A stretch of DNA of 54,128 bases from Candidatus Anammoximicrobium sp. (GCA_012515235.1 JAAYYU010000180.1:1-54128), one strand, 5' to 3'; shown: positions 35,696 to 45,659, counted from the first letter of the stretch. Program-made: numbers and translations. The notes: generated by a model from the sequence alone, not told the origin.

Positions 35696-37426
35696 ATGCA
35701 GCGACATCTGATCCTGTGCCTGCTGATGCGATTGCTGGCTGCGAGTTCGCCGTCTGCCCCGGCAGCGGATCGTCCCGCAGAGCCGGATCGGGGCGTGTTG
35801 CGCGTCGCGTTTGGCGTGTTGCAGAAGCACCGGACCGGTGCGGGCGACGACCAGTACGTGCTGGTCGACAAGGACGGCCAGATCCGCTATTCGATTGACG
35901 CGGACGAGAGTCTGCCGCTGGCTGCGAATGTGGGCAAGCCCGTGCAAGTGGTCGGCAAGTTGGATGCCCAGGCTTCGTCCGACAAGCCGTTGCTGGTGGC
36001 GCAACAGATCGAGCGCAAGGCTGCGCCGCCGGCCCAGTTCGTCGATCGTGCATCTGTTGCCGGCGAGGATGCGCAATCGCTACCGCCGCTGAAGCCGATC
36101 CCGTCTCCGTCCACATCCAGCAGTTCGCCGGCGTTGAACGCGCCTTTGACGAGCGGGAATCCCGAACCCTTGATCCTTTCCGAAGAGGACTTGGGCGAAG
36201 GGCCGCTGCTGACAACTCCCGGTTTGCTCGAATCGCCGGAAGACACGCAACAGATCGCTCCCCAGACGGATTCCTGGCACGTCGCTCCTTGCGGGCCGCC
36301 GGAATGGCTGTGGGGTCAAGTGAACGTTTTGGCATGGTGGACCAAAGGCATGCCGCTGCCGGCGTTGGTGACAACCAGTCCGGCCGGCACGCCGCAGGCT
36401 CAGGCGGGCGTGATCGGGGCTGAGGGGACGGAGGTCCTGTTTGGCGACGAGGATCTGTTTGCGGATGCGCGGCTGGGGGGGCAATTCCGCCTCGGCGGCT
36501 GGTTGGGACCGCGTCGCTGGGTGGGAGTGGACTTCGACTACCTGGGACTGGAAGACGAACGGGCGGGATTCTTGGCGGCCTCGGTGGGCGATCGGATTCT
36601 GGCGCGGCCGTTTTTCAACGTGGGAACGAACACGCTGACCTCCGACTCGGCGTTGGTGGCCTATCCCAACTTGCTGGCCGGTACGATCTACATCGAGGCC
36701 GACAGCCAGTTCCAGACCGCCGGCGCTCACCTGATCGCCAACGTCCTGTGCAATATTGGCGCGCGGTGCAACGGCGGCGCGGAAGCGGGCGGTTGCAGCA
36801 AGGGCTGGCGCGTGGATCTGCTGGGCGGGTATCGCTACCTTGGCCTGGACGAAGGCGTCCTGGTCCGCGAGACGCTGGTGACCACGGTCACGCCGCGGAC
36901 CGGTTTTCAGGCCTTCGACCAATTCACCACCAACAACGACTTCCATGGCGGCGAACTCGGTTTGTCCGCCAAGTACCGCGGCCAGCGGTGGTGGGCCGAA
37001 GGCTTGCTGGAAGTGGCGCTCGGACGCACCAAGACGAAGACGTTGATCGACGGTCAAACCCTGCTGATCGTGCCGCCGGGCGCGGAGGACGGCCAGGCGA
37101 CGGTGATGACTGGCGACCTGCTGGCGCTGACCACGAACATTGGACAGTACAGCACCAAGTCGTTTGCCTGGTCGCCGCAAGTCGCAGTCACGCTGGGCTA
37201 TCAGCTGTCGCCGCAATTGAGCGTCAAGGCGGGCTATTCGGGCGTCTTTCTCAGTCGCGTGTTGCGGCCCGCCGGCGTGATTGACACGGGCGTCAACGAG
37301 ATGAACATTCCCGATCCCACCGACCCCGAACTCGTGCCCACCGGACCCAGGCGTCCCGCTGCCACTTTTGACGAAACGACCTTTTGGGCTCACGGCTTCA
37401 ATTTGGGATTGGATTACCGCTGGTAG
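35696..37426 (+). CDS. BBP7-family outer-membrane beta-barrel protein
   Basis: The 576-aa product has a signal peptide (LILCLLMRLLAASSPSAPAAD), a 180-residue spacer rich in Pro and Ser, and then the BBP7 barrel (PF07585) from about residue 200: WLWGQVNVLAWWTKGMPLPALVTTSP, LFGDEDLFADARLGGQFRLGGWLG, GWRVDLLGGYRYLGLDEGVLV, FHGGELGLSAKYRGQRWWAEGLLEVALG and the terminal FWAHGFNLGLDYRW with the C-terminal aromatic residue of outer-membrane barrels. The family is nearly restricted to planctomycetes. The start at 35696 was chosen for the signal peptide; no good Shine-Dalgarno is seen. The DUF11 giant gene starts 115 bp downstream. Confidence 0.85.
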   Translation: MQRHLILCLLMRLLAASSPSAPAADRPAEPDRGVLRVAFGVLQKHRTGAGDDQYVLVDKDGQIRYSIDADESLPLAANVGKPVQVVGKLDAQASSDKPLLVAQQIERKAAPPAQFVDRASVAGEDAQSLPPLKPIPSPSTSSSSPALNAPLTSGNPEPLILSEEDLGEGPLLTTPGLLESPEDTQQIAPQTDSWHVAPCGPPEWLWGQVNVLAWWTKGMPLPALVTTSPAGTPQAQAGVIGAEGTEVLFGDEDLFADARLGGQFRLGGWLGPRRWVGVDFDYLGLEDERAGFLAASVGDRILARPFFNVGTNTLTSDSALVAYPNLLAGTIYIEADSQFQTAGAHLIANVLCNIGARCNGGAEAGGCSKGWRVDLLGGYRYLGLDEGVLVRETLVTTVTPRTGFQAFDQFTTNNDFHGGELGLSAKYRGQRWWAEGLLEVALGRTKTKTLIDGQTLLIVPPGAEDGQATVMTGDLLALTTNIGQYSTKSFAWSPQVAVTLGYQLSPQLSVKAGYSGVFLSRVLRPAGVIDTGVNEMNIPDPTDPELVPTGPRRPAATFDETTFWAHGFNLGLDYRW

Positions 37427-37540
37427 ACGCCGCGACGCGCGTCGGCGGCCGCGAAGAAGCCCGGCTTCTGTCCAGCAGTCGGGCTTTCTGTGACGCGGCG
37501 TGCGCCGTCGGCGTCGGCAAACTCAGAATCGAGTGGCACC

Positions 37541-40500
37541 ATGTTGTTCTCAGCCTCGAACTCACGTTCCGCGTCCGCACCTCGTTCGCGCCGCTCGGCG
37601 CCGCCGTCCCGGAAAAAGACACGGCGGCTGGCGTTGGAGAAACTGGAGTCGCGTCAACTGCTGGCCGCGGTCGATCTGGCCGCCATCGCCGGCCGCGTGT
37701 TCCGCGACGCCACCGGCGACGGCTTTACTGTCGGCGAGCAGATCGTCGGCGCGACGCTGAATCTGTACCGCGACGTCAACGCCAACGGGACGCTGGACAG
37801 CGGCGACGGCGGGGCCTTGCGCAGCGCCATCACCGACGCCAACGGCCAATACCGCTTTGACCGACTTGCGGCCGGCGACTACTTCGTCCAGCAGCCGGCG
37901 CAGAACGTCTCCGGCGTCAGCCTGATTCAGATCACCGGCAGCCGGATCTCGATCAGCAGCACCGACGTCCAGGGCGCGCCCGGCCAGGTGATCGACGGCT
38001 TCACGACGCGTCAGACCGTCACGGCGCCGTTGCCCGTCGGGACGACGATCGTCTCGGCGCAGAACGCGGCCGAGGCGTTGGGCGGCGAACGCGACATGTC
38101 GGTCACGCTGACTGCCGGCCAGACGGGCGATTTCGTCACCTTGGAAGCCGGTTCGGGCCTGCTGGCCATCAATGCCGGCTTCAATGCCAGCGGCAGGTAC
38201 GTGGTCGCTTGGGACGGCAAAGACAATAACGCCTCGTCGCTGAACCCCGTCGGCCTGCGTTCCGGCGGGGCGGGCGTGGACCTGACGGCGGGCGGCGTCA
38301 ACTCGTACATCGAGTTGGCGGGCGCTGGCGAGAAAGCGGGCGGCACGGTGCGGATCCTCGTCTATACCGATGCCAGCAACTACTCGCAGGCGACGTTCAC
38401 GTTGGGCGTCGGTTCGGTGCAGAGCCACCTCCTGTCGCTGGCGTCGGACTTCACCGCCGCCGGCGGCAGCGGAGCGAATTTTGCGAACGTCGGGGCCATC
38501 GAACTTCAGGTCGATACGACCACGGTGGCCCTGGACGGCCAGCTTTCGACGTTCCGCATGGTCGGCTCGAAGACCTTTCCGGCCGACTTCAACAACCAGC
38601 CGGCGGCCGACTTGTCGCTGGCCAAGACGACCGGCAATCCCAACGTCGACGTGGGTCAGACCACCTCGTTCACCCTGAACCTGCTGAACTCCGGTCCCGA
38701 CGCGGCGACGAATGTGGCGGTCACCGACCTGCTGCCGCCGGGCCTGACGTTTGTCAGCGCGACGGCGTCGCAGGGCTCCTATAACAGCGCCAACGGCGTC
38801 TGGAGCGTGGGGACCGTGCCCGCCAACACGACCGCCATCCTGCAGGTGACGACCATGGTGGTCGGCACCACCGCGATCACGAACACTGCCCAGGTGACGG
38901 CCTCCGACCAGCGCGATCCCGATTCTACGCCCAACAACAACAACGCGGGCGAAGACGACCAGAGCAGCATCACGCTGACGCCGCAACTGGCGGACCTGTC
39001 CCTGAGCAAGACGATCAGCGACGCCAACGTCACCGTGGGCCAACCCGTGACGTTCCTGCTGAACCTGAACAACGCCGGGCCCAGTGCCGCCACCGGCGTC
39101 ACCGTCACCGACCGGCTGCCCCAGGGCCTGACGTTCATCAGCGCCTCGCCGTCCGGCACCTACAATGCCTCGACCGGCCTCTGGACCGTGGGCACCGTAG
39201 CCGCCGGCGCCAGCACGAGCCTGCAGATCACCGCCACGGTGGGCAGTACCGGGACGATCACCAACGCGGCCCAGGTTTCCGCTGCCGATCAGCGTGACCC
39301 GGACTCCACGCCCAACAACAACATCGCCACCGAAGACGACCAGGCCAGCGTCACGCTGACGCCCCAGGTGGCCGACTTGTCCTTGTCGAAAACCATCGAC
39401 AATCCGACGCCCAACGTGGGCCAGAACGTGACCTTCACTATCAACCTGAACAACTCCGGACCGGGCCCGGCGACCAACGTCGCCGTGGCCGACAAGCTGC
39501 CGCCCGGCCTGAGCTTCATCAGCGCCGCGCCGTCGCAGGGCAGCTACGACAGCGTCAGCGGCAGTTGGACCGTGGGCACCGTTTCCGCCGGCGCCAGCGT
39601 CAGCCTGCAACTGGCCGCGACCGTCAACACCAGCAGCGCGCTGACCAACACGGCTCAAGTCAGCCGCAGCGACCAGCCGGATCCGGATTCGACGCCGAAC
39701 AACAACAACGCGGCCGAGGACGACCAGAGCAGCATCATGCTTACGCCGCAGCGGGCGGATCTGTCCTTGACCACTACGGTCGACAACGCCGCGCCCAACC
39801 CGGACGACACCGTCAATTTCACACTGCAACTGCGGAACGACGGTCCGGGCGCCGCGACGAATATCACCGTCACCGATCTGCTGCCCAACGGCCTGGCCTT
39901 CCTCGGCTCGTCGCCTTCGCAGGGCGCTTACAACAACACGACCGGAATGTGGAGCGTCGGCGTGGTGGGCAGCGGCAGCAGCGACAGCCTGCAGATCGCC
40001 GCCCGCGTCACCGGCGCGGGCACGATCACCAATCTCGCTCAAGTGACGGCGGTCGACCAGCCGGATCCGGACTCGAAGCCCAACAACAACGTTCCCGGCG
40101 AAGACGACCAGAGTTCGGTCAACCTGATCGTGCAGCAGGCCGATTTGTCCTTGACCAAGACCGCCGACAAGTCCAGTCCGCAGGTCGGCCAGGACATCAA
40201 GTTCACCCTTACGCTGTCCAACGGCGGTCCGCACACGGCCACCAACGTGACGGTCCACGACCTGCTGCCTTCCGGACTGGCCTTTGTATCCTCCACCGCG
40301 TCGCACGGGGCCTACAACAGCAGTACCGGCGACTGGATCGTGCCGTCGCTGGCCAGCGGGACCAAGGCGACCCTGCAGGTCATGGCCAAGATGACCGGCA
40401 CGGTAGCGGCGACGAATCCGGCCGAAATCACCGCCGCCGACCAGCACGACCCGGACTCGACGCCCAACAACGGCGTAGCGTCGGAAGACGATCAGGCCAG

Positions 40501-42844
40501 CTCCACGGTCACGCCGCAGATTGCCGATTTGTCGCTCGAAAAGAAGGCCAGTCCAACCCGCCCCAACGCCAACCAGCAGGTCACCTTTACCGTCACCGTC
40601 ACCAACGCCGGACCGAACGAGGCCAGCGGCGTCGTGGTCACGGACACGCTGCCGTCCGGCCTGGCTTTCGTTTCTGCGACGGCGGGCGCCGGCTCGTTCG
40701 ACCGCACCAAGGGCGCGTGGACCGTCGGAAAGATCGCCAAGGGCGGGACGGCGACGTTGACGCTGGTGGCCCGGACCGAGACGGCCGGGGAAAAGACGAA
40801 TACGGCGGAGATCACGGCCGCCGACCAATACGATCCCGACTCGGAACCGGGCAATCAGGAGGCGGACGAAGACGATCAAAGCAGCGTGGTGATCAGTCCC
40901 CAGGTGGCCGACTTGTCGCTGATCAAAAGCGTGGACCGGGATTCGCCCAACGTGGGCGACGACGTGACCTTCATCATCACGCTCCACAACGACGGCCCCG
41001 ACGCCGCCACCGGCGTCAAGGTCAAGGACCGCCTGCCCACGGGCGTCAGTTACGTTTCGTCCACGGCGGCGCAAGGCGGCTACAGCTCCACGGCCGGCGA
41101 GTGGAACGTGGGCACCGTTCCGCCGGGCAGCGAGATCAAGCTGTACCTCGTCGGCAAGGTCACCAGCCCGGCCATCAAAATCAACGCCGCCGAGGTGATC
41201 GCAGCGGATCAATTCGACCCCGACTCGACTCCCGGCAACAACGTCGCGACGGAAGACGACCAGGCGAGCATCACGACCACGCCGCAAACGGTCGACCTGT
41301 CCCTCAGCAAAGTCGTCGATCAGCCAGCGCCCAACGTGGGCGACGAGATCACCTTTACGGTCGGAATCAACAATGCCGGCCCGGACGCGGCCACCAACGT
41401 GGCCGTGCTGGACCGGCTGCCCGCCGGCGTGTCCTACGTGTCCTCCTCGCCCAGCCAGGGGACCTACGATCCGGTTTCGGGCCGCTGGACCGTGGGCGAC
41501 ATTCCCAACGGCACCAACGTCACGCTGCGGCTGGTCGCCCGAGTGACGCAGTTGGGCGCCCAGGTCAACGCGGCCGAAATCGTCGCGGCAGATCAATATG
41601 ACAGCGATTCCAAGCCCGGCAACAACCAGTCGGGCGAAGACGACCAGGCCAGCGTGACCGTGACGCCGCAAGCGGCCGATCTGTCGGTGACGCACACGAT
41701 CGACAACGACTCGCCGAACGTCGGCGATCAGGTGACCTTGACCGTCGCCGTCGTCAACTCCGGCCCCAACCCGGCCACCTCGGTCGTCGTGGCGGAAGCG
41801 TTGCCCGAGGGTCTGGCCTTCGTCACCGCGACCGCTTCGGAGGGTTCGTACGACAGCGCCCAAGGCCGCTGGAACGTGGGACCCGTGTCGGCGGGCAACT
41901 CGGTCACCTTGGAGATCGTGGCCCGGGTCGATTCACCCAGCACGCAGACCGTGACGGCCGAAGTCGTGGCCGTCGACCAGGCCGATCCGGATTCGACGCC
42001 GGACAACCAGAAGGCCGGCGAGGACGATCAAGCCAGCGTCTCGCTCACGCCCCAGGTGGTCGATTTGGCGATCTCCAAGGTCGATCTGCCCGACCCGGTG
42101 TATTCGGGACGCGAACTCACGTACACCATCACCGTCTCCAATGCCGGTCCGGCGGTGGCGACCAACGTGGTGATCACCGACACGCTGCCCGCACACCTGA
42201 CGCTCGTTTCCTACGAGGTCAGCCAGGGCACGGTCAGCCAGGCCGAAGACGCGGTGATCGGGGAACTGGGCACGCTGCCGCCGGGCGCCTCGGCTGGCTT
42301 GACGCTGGTCGTCGTCGTGGACACGGAGTACGAAGGTCCGCTGATCAACCGGGCGGAGATTCAGGGCCGCCAATACGACTCCAATCCGGCGGACAACGTC
42401 GCCACCACGAACACGACCGCCCGCCTGCCGCCGGCCATCATCAGCGGCACGGTCTTCCTGGATTTGAGCGATACCCCGGACCAGAAGGGCGTGCAAAACG
42501 CCAACGATCCCCCCATCGCCGGCGTGTTGCTGGTGCTGACGGGCACCGATCGCTTCGGCCAGCCGGTGAGCAAGAAGTTCTGGACGGGGCCGGACGGGAA
42601 GTACGAGTTCAACGACGTCGAGATCGGGACGTACTTGTTGACCGAGACGCAGCCCGACCTGTTCAACCAGGGCGGCGCCGCCCTCGGCCAACTGACCACG
42701 CGGCAGGACACGTCCGACGTCAAGCTCCAGAGCGCGGACGAGTTCTACTTCCGACTCGGCGGCGGCGACGTGGCGCGCAACTTCAATTTCTGGGAAACCG
42801 TTCCGGTCTCGCTCAGCCGCCGCCGCTACCTGGCGTCGTCTTAG
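37541..42844 (+). CDS. Giant DUF11 repeat surface protein (1767 aa)
   Basis: The N-terminus has the basic RKKTRRLALEKLESRQLLA motif found at the start of many planctomycete giant secreted proteins (LEPR-type). It is followed by an SdrD_B/Cna_B-like domain (IAGRVFRDATGDGF ... DVNANGTLDSGD, a dockerin-like calcium loop at 37772-37807). Ten DUF11 repeats of about 128 residues follow from 38606 to about 42420, each starting [AV]DL[SA][LVI]. The first nine end with an acidic linker (DQxDPDSxPxN....EDDQ). A second SdrD_B-like domain (about 42440-42800) and a basic tail LSRRRYLASS close the protein. Probably a cell-surface adhesin or wall-like scaffold. The last 32 bp overlap the convergent phosphoesterase gene. 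Confidence 0.9.
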   Translation: MLFSASNSRSASAPRSRRSAPPSRKKTRRLALEKLESRQLLAAVDLAAIAGRVFRDATGDGFTVGEQIVGATLNLYRDVNANGTLDSGDGGALRSAITDANGQYRFDRLAAGDYFVQQPAQNVSGVSLIQITGSRISISSTDVQGAPGQVIDGFTTRQTVTAPLPVGTTIVSAQNAAEALGGERDMSVTLTAGQTGDFVTLEAGSGLLAINAGFNASGRYVVAWDGKDNNASSLNPVGLRSGGAGVDLTAGGVNSYIELAGAGEKAGGTVRILVYTDASNYSQATFTLGVGSVQSHLLSLASDFTAAGGSGANFANVGAIELQVDTTTVALDGQLSTFRMVGSKTFPADFNNQPAADLSLAKTTGNPNVDVGQTTSFTLNLLNSGPDAATNVAVTDLLPPGLTFVSATASQGSYNSANGVWSVGTVPANTTAILQVTTMVVGTTAITNTAQVTASDQRDPDSTPNNNNAGEDDQSSITLTPQLADLSLSKTISDANVTVGQPVTFLLNLNNAGPSAATGVTVTDRLPQGLTFISASPSGTYNASTGLWTVGTVAAGASTSLQITATVGSTGTITNAAQVSAADQRDPDSTPNNNIATEDDQASVTLTPQVADLSLSKTIDNPTPNVGQNVTFTINLNNSGPGPATNVAVADKLPPGLSFISAAPSQGSYDSVSGSWTVGTVSAGASVSLQLAATVNTSSALTNTAQVSRSDQPDPDSTPNNNNAAEDDQSSIMLTPQRADLSLTTTVDNAAPNPDDTVNFTLQLRNDGPGAATNITVTDLLPNGLAFLGSSPSQGAYNNTTGMWSVGVVGSGSSDSLQIAARVTGAGTITNLAQVTAVDQPDPDSKPNNNVPGEDDQSSVNLIVQQADLSLTKTADKSSPQVGQDIKFTLTLSNGGPHTATNVTVHDLLPSGLAFVSSTASHGAYNSSTGDWIVPSLASGTKATLQVMAKMTGTVAATNPAEITAADQHDPDSTPNNGVASEDDQASSTVTPQIADLSLEKKASPTRPNANQQVTFTVTVTNAGPNEASGVVVTDTLPSGLAFVSATAGAGSFDRTKGAWTVGKIAKGGTATLTLVARTETAGEKTNTAEITAADQYDPDSEPGNQEADEDDQSSVVISPQVADLSLIKSVDRDSPNVGDDVTFIITLHNDGPDAATGVKVKDRLPTGVSYVSSTAAQGGYSSTAGEWNVGTVPPGSEIKLYLVGKVTSPAIKINAAEVIAADQFDPDSTPGNNVATEDDQASITTTPQTVDLSLSKVVDQPAPNVGDEITFTVGINNAGPDAATNVAVLDRLPAGVSYVSSSPSQGTYDPVSGRWTVGDIPNGTNVTLRLVARVTQLGAQVNAAEIVAADQYDSDSKPGNNQSGEDDQASVTVTPQAADLSVTHTIDNDSPNVGDQVTLTVAVVNSGPNPATSVVVAEALPEGLAFVTATASEGSYDSAQGRWNVGPVSAGNSVTLEIVARVDSPSTQTVTAEVVAVDQADPDSTPDNQKAGEDDQASVSLTPQVVDLAISKVDLPDPVYSGRELTYTITVSNAGPAVATNVVITDTLPAHLTLVSYEVSQGTVSQAEDAVIGELGTLPPGASAGLTLVVVVDTEYEGPLINRAEIQGRQYDSNPADNVATTNTTARLPPAIISGTVFLDLSDTPDQKGVQNANDPPIAGVLLVLTGTDRFGQPVSKKFWTGPDGKYEFNDVEIGTYLLTETQPDLFNQGGAALGQLTTRQDTSDVKLQSADEFYFRLGGGDVARNFNFWETVPVSLSRRRYLASS

Positions 42845-43499
42845 CGAGGCGCGCCTCGCGCAGTTCCACGCGGACCTGGGAGTCCAGTTCCGCGACGGCG
42901 TACTGGCCGGCGAAGGCGCGGCCGCAGTTGACGAGAATCGTGTCGCCGAGCCGGTCCGTGCCGCGGGACTCGTGGATGTGCCCGCACAGCAACAGAGCCG
43001 GCTGCGCTTGCTCGACAAACTGCCGCACGGCGTGACTGCCGACGTGCTCGCCGCGGCAGGTGCGATCCAGCCGCGTGCCGCGGGGCGGCACGTGGCAGAG
43101 CACGATCTCCCAAGCCGGCGGTGTCAGTTGTCCCCGTCCCGCCCACAGCGTCCGGGCGATTTCGTCCTCGCTCAATTCGTACATCGTTCCGGTCCAGGGC
43201 GGCATCCCCGACGCGCCGTACAAGCCCGCTTGCCCGTGCCTCACGCCGCGGCCGGACAAGGAAACCCCCAGGGCCGCCAATCGTTCATCGATGGCCTGGG
43301 AATCGCAATTCCCCGCGACCGCCCCGACGTGCGGACAGTGCTGCTGGGCCCGCTGCACCAGGAACTCAGCCGCGTTCGGCGTGCCGAAATTCGTGATGTC
43401 CCCGCCCAGCAACACGACGTCCGCCGGGCCGGCATCGACCAGAATCCGATCCAGCGCCGCCGGGTCGCCGTGCAGGTCGGTGAGGCAAACGATGCGCAT
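42813..43499 (-). CDS. Calcineurin-like metallophosphoesterase
   Basis: The 228-aa product carries the metal-binding motifs of small bacterial phosphoesterases: DLHGD (residues 8-12), GGDITN (32-37), GNCDS (63-67, with Cys in place of the usual His of GNHD, as in some YfcE-like members), CHVPP and GHIHES. Two divalent metals would be bound. Substrate unknown, perhaps a small phosphodiester. Cytosolic. Its last 32 bp overlap the end of the DUF11 gene tail to tail. It starts at ATG 43499 with a GAGGAGGTGCC ribosome binding site about 6 nt upstream. The HIT gene upstream on the same strand ends 117 bp away. Confidence 0.88.
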   Translation of the reverse strand: MRIVCLTDLHGDPAALDRILVDAGPADVVLLGGDITNFGTPNAAEFLVQRAQQHCPHVGAVAGNCDSQAIDERLAALGVSLSGRGVRHGQAGLYGASGMPPWTGTMYELSEDEIARTLWAGRGQLTPPAWEIVLCHVPPRGTRLDRTCRGEHVGSHAVRQFVEQAQPALLLCGHIHESRGTDRLGDTILVNCGRAFAGQYAVAELDSQVRVELREARLAKTTPGSGGG

Positions 43500-43616
43500 G
43501 GGGACGGCACCTCCTCGAACTTCTGGGTTCCTGGCGATGGTCGCGGGCGACGGAAGCAGAAGAAGACCGCTGCCGGAACGAGGCGATGGCGGAAAAAGAA
43601 CGAGCGGAAGGGAACG

Positions 43617-43961
43617 CTACCCGGGCGGCCAGCCCAGCGGTCGGCCGCCGAGGATGTGGATGTGCAGGTGGTTGACCGCCTGGCCCGCGTCCGGTCCGCA
43701 GTTGATCACCAGCCGATAGCCGTTCTTCAGGTCGAGTTGCTGAGCCAGTTGGCTGGCCACCAGCAGCAGATGGCCGGCCAGGGCCTGGTCGGATGCCTGG
43801 AGATCGCCGATCGACGGAATCTCCTGCTTCGGGATCAGCAGCACGTGGGTCGGCGCCTGGGGTGAGACGTCTCGAAAGGCCAGGCAGAATTCGTCCTCGT
43901 AGACGATGTCCGCCGGAATGTCACCGTCGATGATGCGTTTGAAGATCGTCTTGTCCGCCAT
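43617..43961 (-). CDS. HIT-family protein (HinT-like)
   Basis: The 114-aa product is a typical HinT-like purine nucleoside phosphoramidase: MADKTIFKRIIDGDIPADIVYEDE at the N-terminus, HVLLIPKQEIPSI, and the histidine triad NHLHIHILGG with His98, His100 and His102. Such enzymes hydrolyse AMP-lysine or other adenosine phosphoramidates. The gene is 12 bp after the S1-domain gene with an AGGGGAACG ribosome binding site and is probably cotranscribed with it. Confidence 0.95.
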   Translation of the reverse strand: MADKTIFKRIIDGDIPADIVYEDEFCLAFRDVSPQAPTHVLLIPKQEIPSIGDLQASDQALAGHLLLVASQLAQQLDLKNGYRLVINCGPDAGQAVNHLHIHILGGRPLGWPPG

Positions 43962-43973
43962 GGTTTCGTTCCC

Positions 43974-45659
43974 CTACCAGTTCAGGCCGAATTTTTCTCC
44001 GCCGCTCTCGCGGGTCGTGCCGCCTTTGAGCGGCTTGCCGCTGGGCGGCACGACCGGCTTCCGCAGCGGCTCGTCGGGCTCCTGTTCGGCGGCCTCCATT
44101 GATTCCAGCGTGGGGATGGGATGCGCGTCTTTGAGCGACAACGAGATGCGTTGCGACTCCGGATCGACCGACAGAACCTTGACTTCGATCTCTTCGCCTT
44201 CGTGGACCACGTTGGTCACCTGGACGACGCGGTGATGCGCCAATTCCGAGATATGGACCAGGCCCTCGACGCCCGGCGCGAGTTTGACGAACGCGCCGAA
44301 CTTGGCCGTCCGCGTGACGACGCCCTTGACCACCGTATCGACGGGGAACCGCGTTTCGATGTCGTGCCAGGGATGATCCAGCAGATCGCGATAGTTGAGG
44401 CCGATCTTGCCCGTCTGCTGATGCACCTTTTCGACTTTGACGCGGATCTTCTGGCCGACCTGCAGGACTTCGCTGGGGTGGGACACATGTTCCCAGCTGA
44501 GTTGGCTGATGTGGATCAAGCCGTCCAGTCCGCCGATGTCGACAAACGCGCCGAAGTCCCGGATGCTGGTCACCGTGCCCTCGCGAACGTCGCCGACTTG
44601 GAGTTCGGCCAGCAGTTGCTGACGCTGTTCTTCCTTTTCGCGTTCGACCAGCGCCCGATGGCTGAGGACCAGGTTCCGCCGCCGCTCGTTGGCTTCCGTG
44701 ACGAGGCACAGCAGCTTTTTGTCGTAGTAGTCCGGATAGTGTTCCACGCGGAAGACTTCGATCTGGCTGGCGGGGATGAAGCCGCGGATGTGGCCCACCA
44801 GGCACTCCAAGCCGCCCACGTTCGAGCCGGTCACGCGGGCTTCCACGACCGCGCCCTGGACCAGATCGGACCAGTCCTGGACGTCGACGGACGAGCCGGG
44901 AACGCTGACCAGATAGAAGCCGTCGTCGGGGTTATAGCCCGTGACGACCACTTCCAGCTCCAGGCCCAGGTCGGGCGGATCGCGGAACTGGCGCACGGAA
45001 GCCACGCCTTCGTTGCGCCCGTCCAGCGCGAAGAAGACGTCGTCGCCGTGGATCTTGACGACGACCGCGCGACGGCGCGAGTCGATTTCGATGCCGTCGC
45101 CGACGGTGGCGGCGGCGGGACTGCCGGCCACCAGTTCCTCCATCGACGCGCCGGCCATGAGCGATTCGAACTCCTGTTCCAGATCGGCGGACAGGGGCTG
45201 CCGGCGCGAGGGCGGGGGGACCTTTCCGCGGGGGCGTTCCTCCAGCGCGGCGGTGTCCAACAACGGGTCTCGGTCCCCGCCGGCGCCCTCCGCGTCCGGG
45301 GCGCGGTCCCGCGGCGGGCGCGGGCCTCCGCTGCGGCCTCGGAAGCCGCCGCGGCGGGGCGCCGCGCGCCGCTCTGCAGCGTCGGGACGGCGCGGCCCGT
45401 TCTGCACCAAACGGCGCAAAGGCGGTTCGGCGGGAATGCGAGGTTTCTCGGGTTGTGCGGAGTCGTTTCCGCCGGAGTCGTTCGCCGGGACTGCTGCACC
45501 AGCCTGCGGCTCCGCCGCGGCCGGCACGGCGGCCTCCGCGACGGCGACGTCTTGGGCAGGAGCTCCCGCCCCCGGCAGATTGGCCGCGGCGGTTTGCTGA
45601 GCGGAGGAAGGGGAATCCGACGGCGTGTCGGCACACACGGGGATGGGATCGATGTTCAT
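43974..45659 (-). CDS. S1-domain RNA-binding protein, ribosomal protein S1-like
   Basis: The 561-aa product has a disordered, Ala/Pro/Arg-rich N-terminal 170 residues, then four S1 domains. The first is degenerate (VVVKIHGDDVFFALDGRNEGVAS), the second reads EARVTGSNVGGLECLVGHIRGFIPASQI, and the third and fourth are canonical (EGTVTSIRDFGAFVDIGGLDGLIHISQL; KGVVTRTAKFGAFVKLAPGVEGLVHISEL). It probably binds mRNA and helps translation initiation or RNA decay. It is either the S1 protein of this organism or a paralogue. The start at 45659 (MNIDPIPVC) is uncertain since no strong Shine-Dalgarno precedes it. It forms an operon with the HIT gene. Confidence 0.88.
   Translation of the reverse strand: MNIDPIPVCADTPSDSPSSAQQTAAANLPGAGAPAQDVAVAEAAVPAAAEPQAGAAVPANDSGGNDSAQPEKPRIPAEPPLRRLVQNGPRRPDAAERRAAPRRGGFRGRSGGPRPPRDRAPDAEGAGGDRDPLLDTAALEERPRGKVPPPSRRQPLSADLEQEFESLMAGASMEELVAGSPAAATVGDGIEIDSRRRAVVVKIHGDDVFFALDGRNEGVASVRQFRDPPDLGLELEVVVTGYNPDDGFYLVSVPGSSVDVQDWSDLVQGAVVEARVTGSNVGGLECLVGHIRGFIPASQIEVFRVEHYPDYYDKKLLCLVTEANERRRNLVLSHRALVEREKEEQRQQLLAELQVGDVREGTVTSIRDFGAFVDIGGLDGLIHISQLSWEHVSHPSEVLQVGQKIRVKVEKVHQQTGKIGLNYRDLLDHPWHDIETRFPVDTVVKGVVTRTAKFGAFVKLAPGVEGLVHISELAHHRVVQVTNVVHEGEEIEVKVLSVDPESQRISLSLKDAHPIPTLESMEAAEQEPDEPLRKPVVPPSGKPLKGGTTRESGGEKFGLNW

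Noticed and set aside
37562..41863. A 1433-codon open frame on the minus strand inside the DUF11 gene
   Set aside because: It is antisense to ten DUF11 repeats; the periodic, high-GC sequence keeps the opposite frame open. Its protein is a repeating Arg/Gly/Asp/His mix with no family resemblance.
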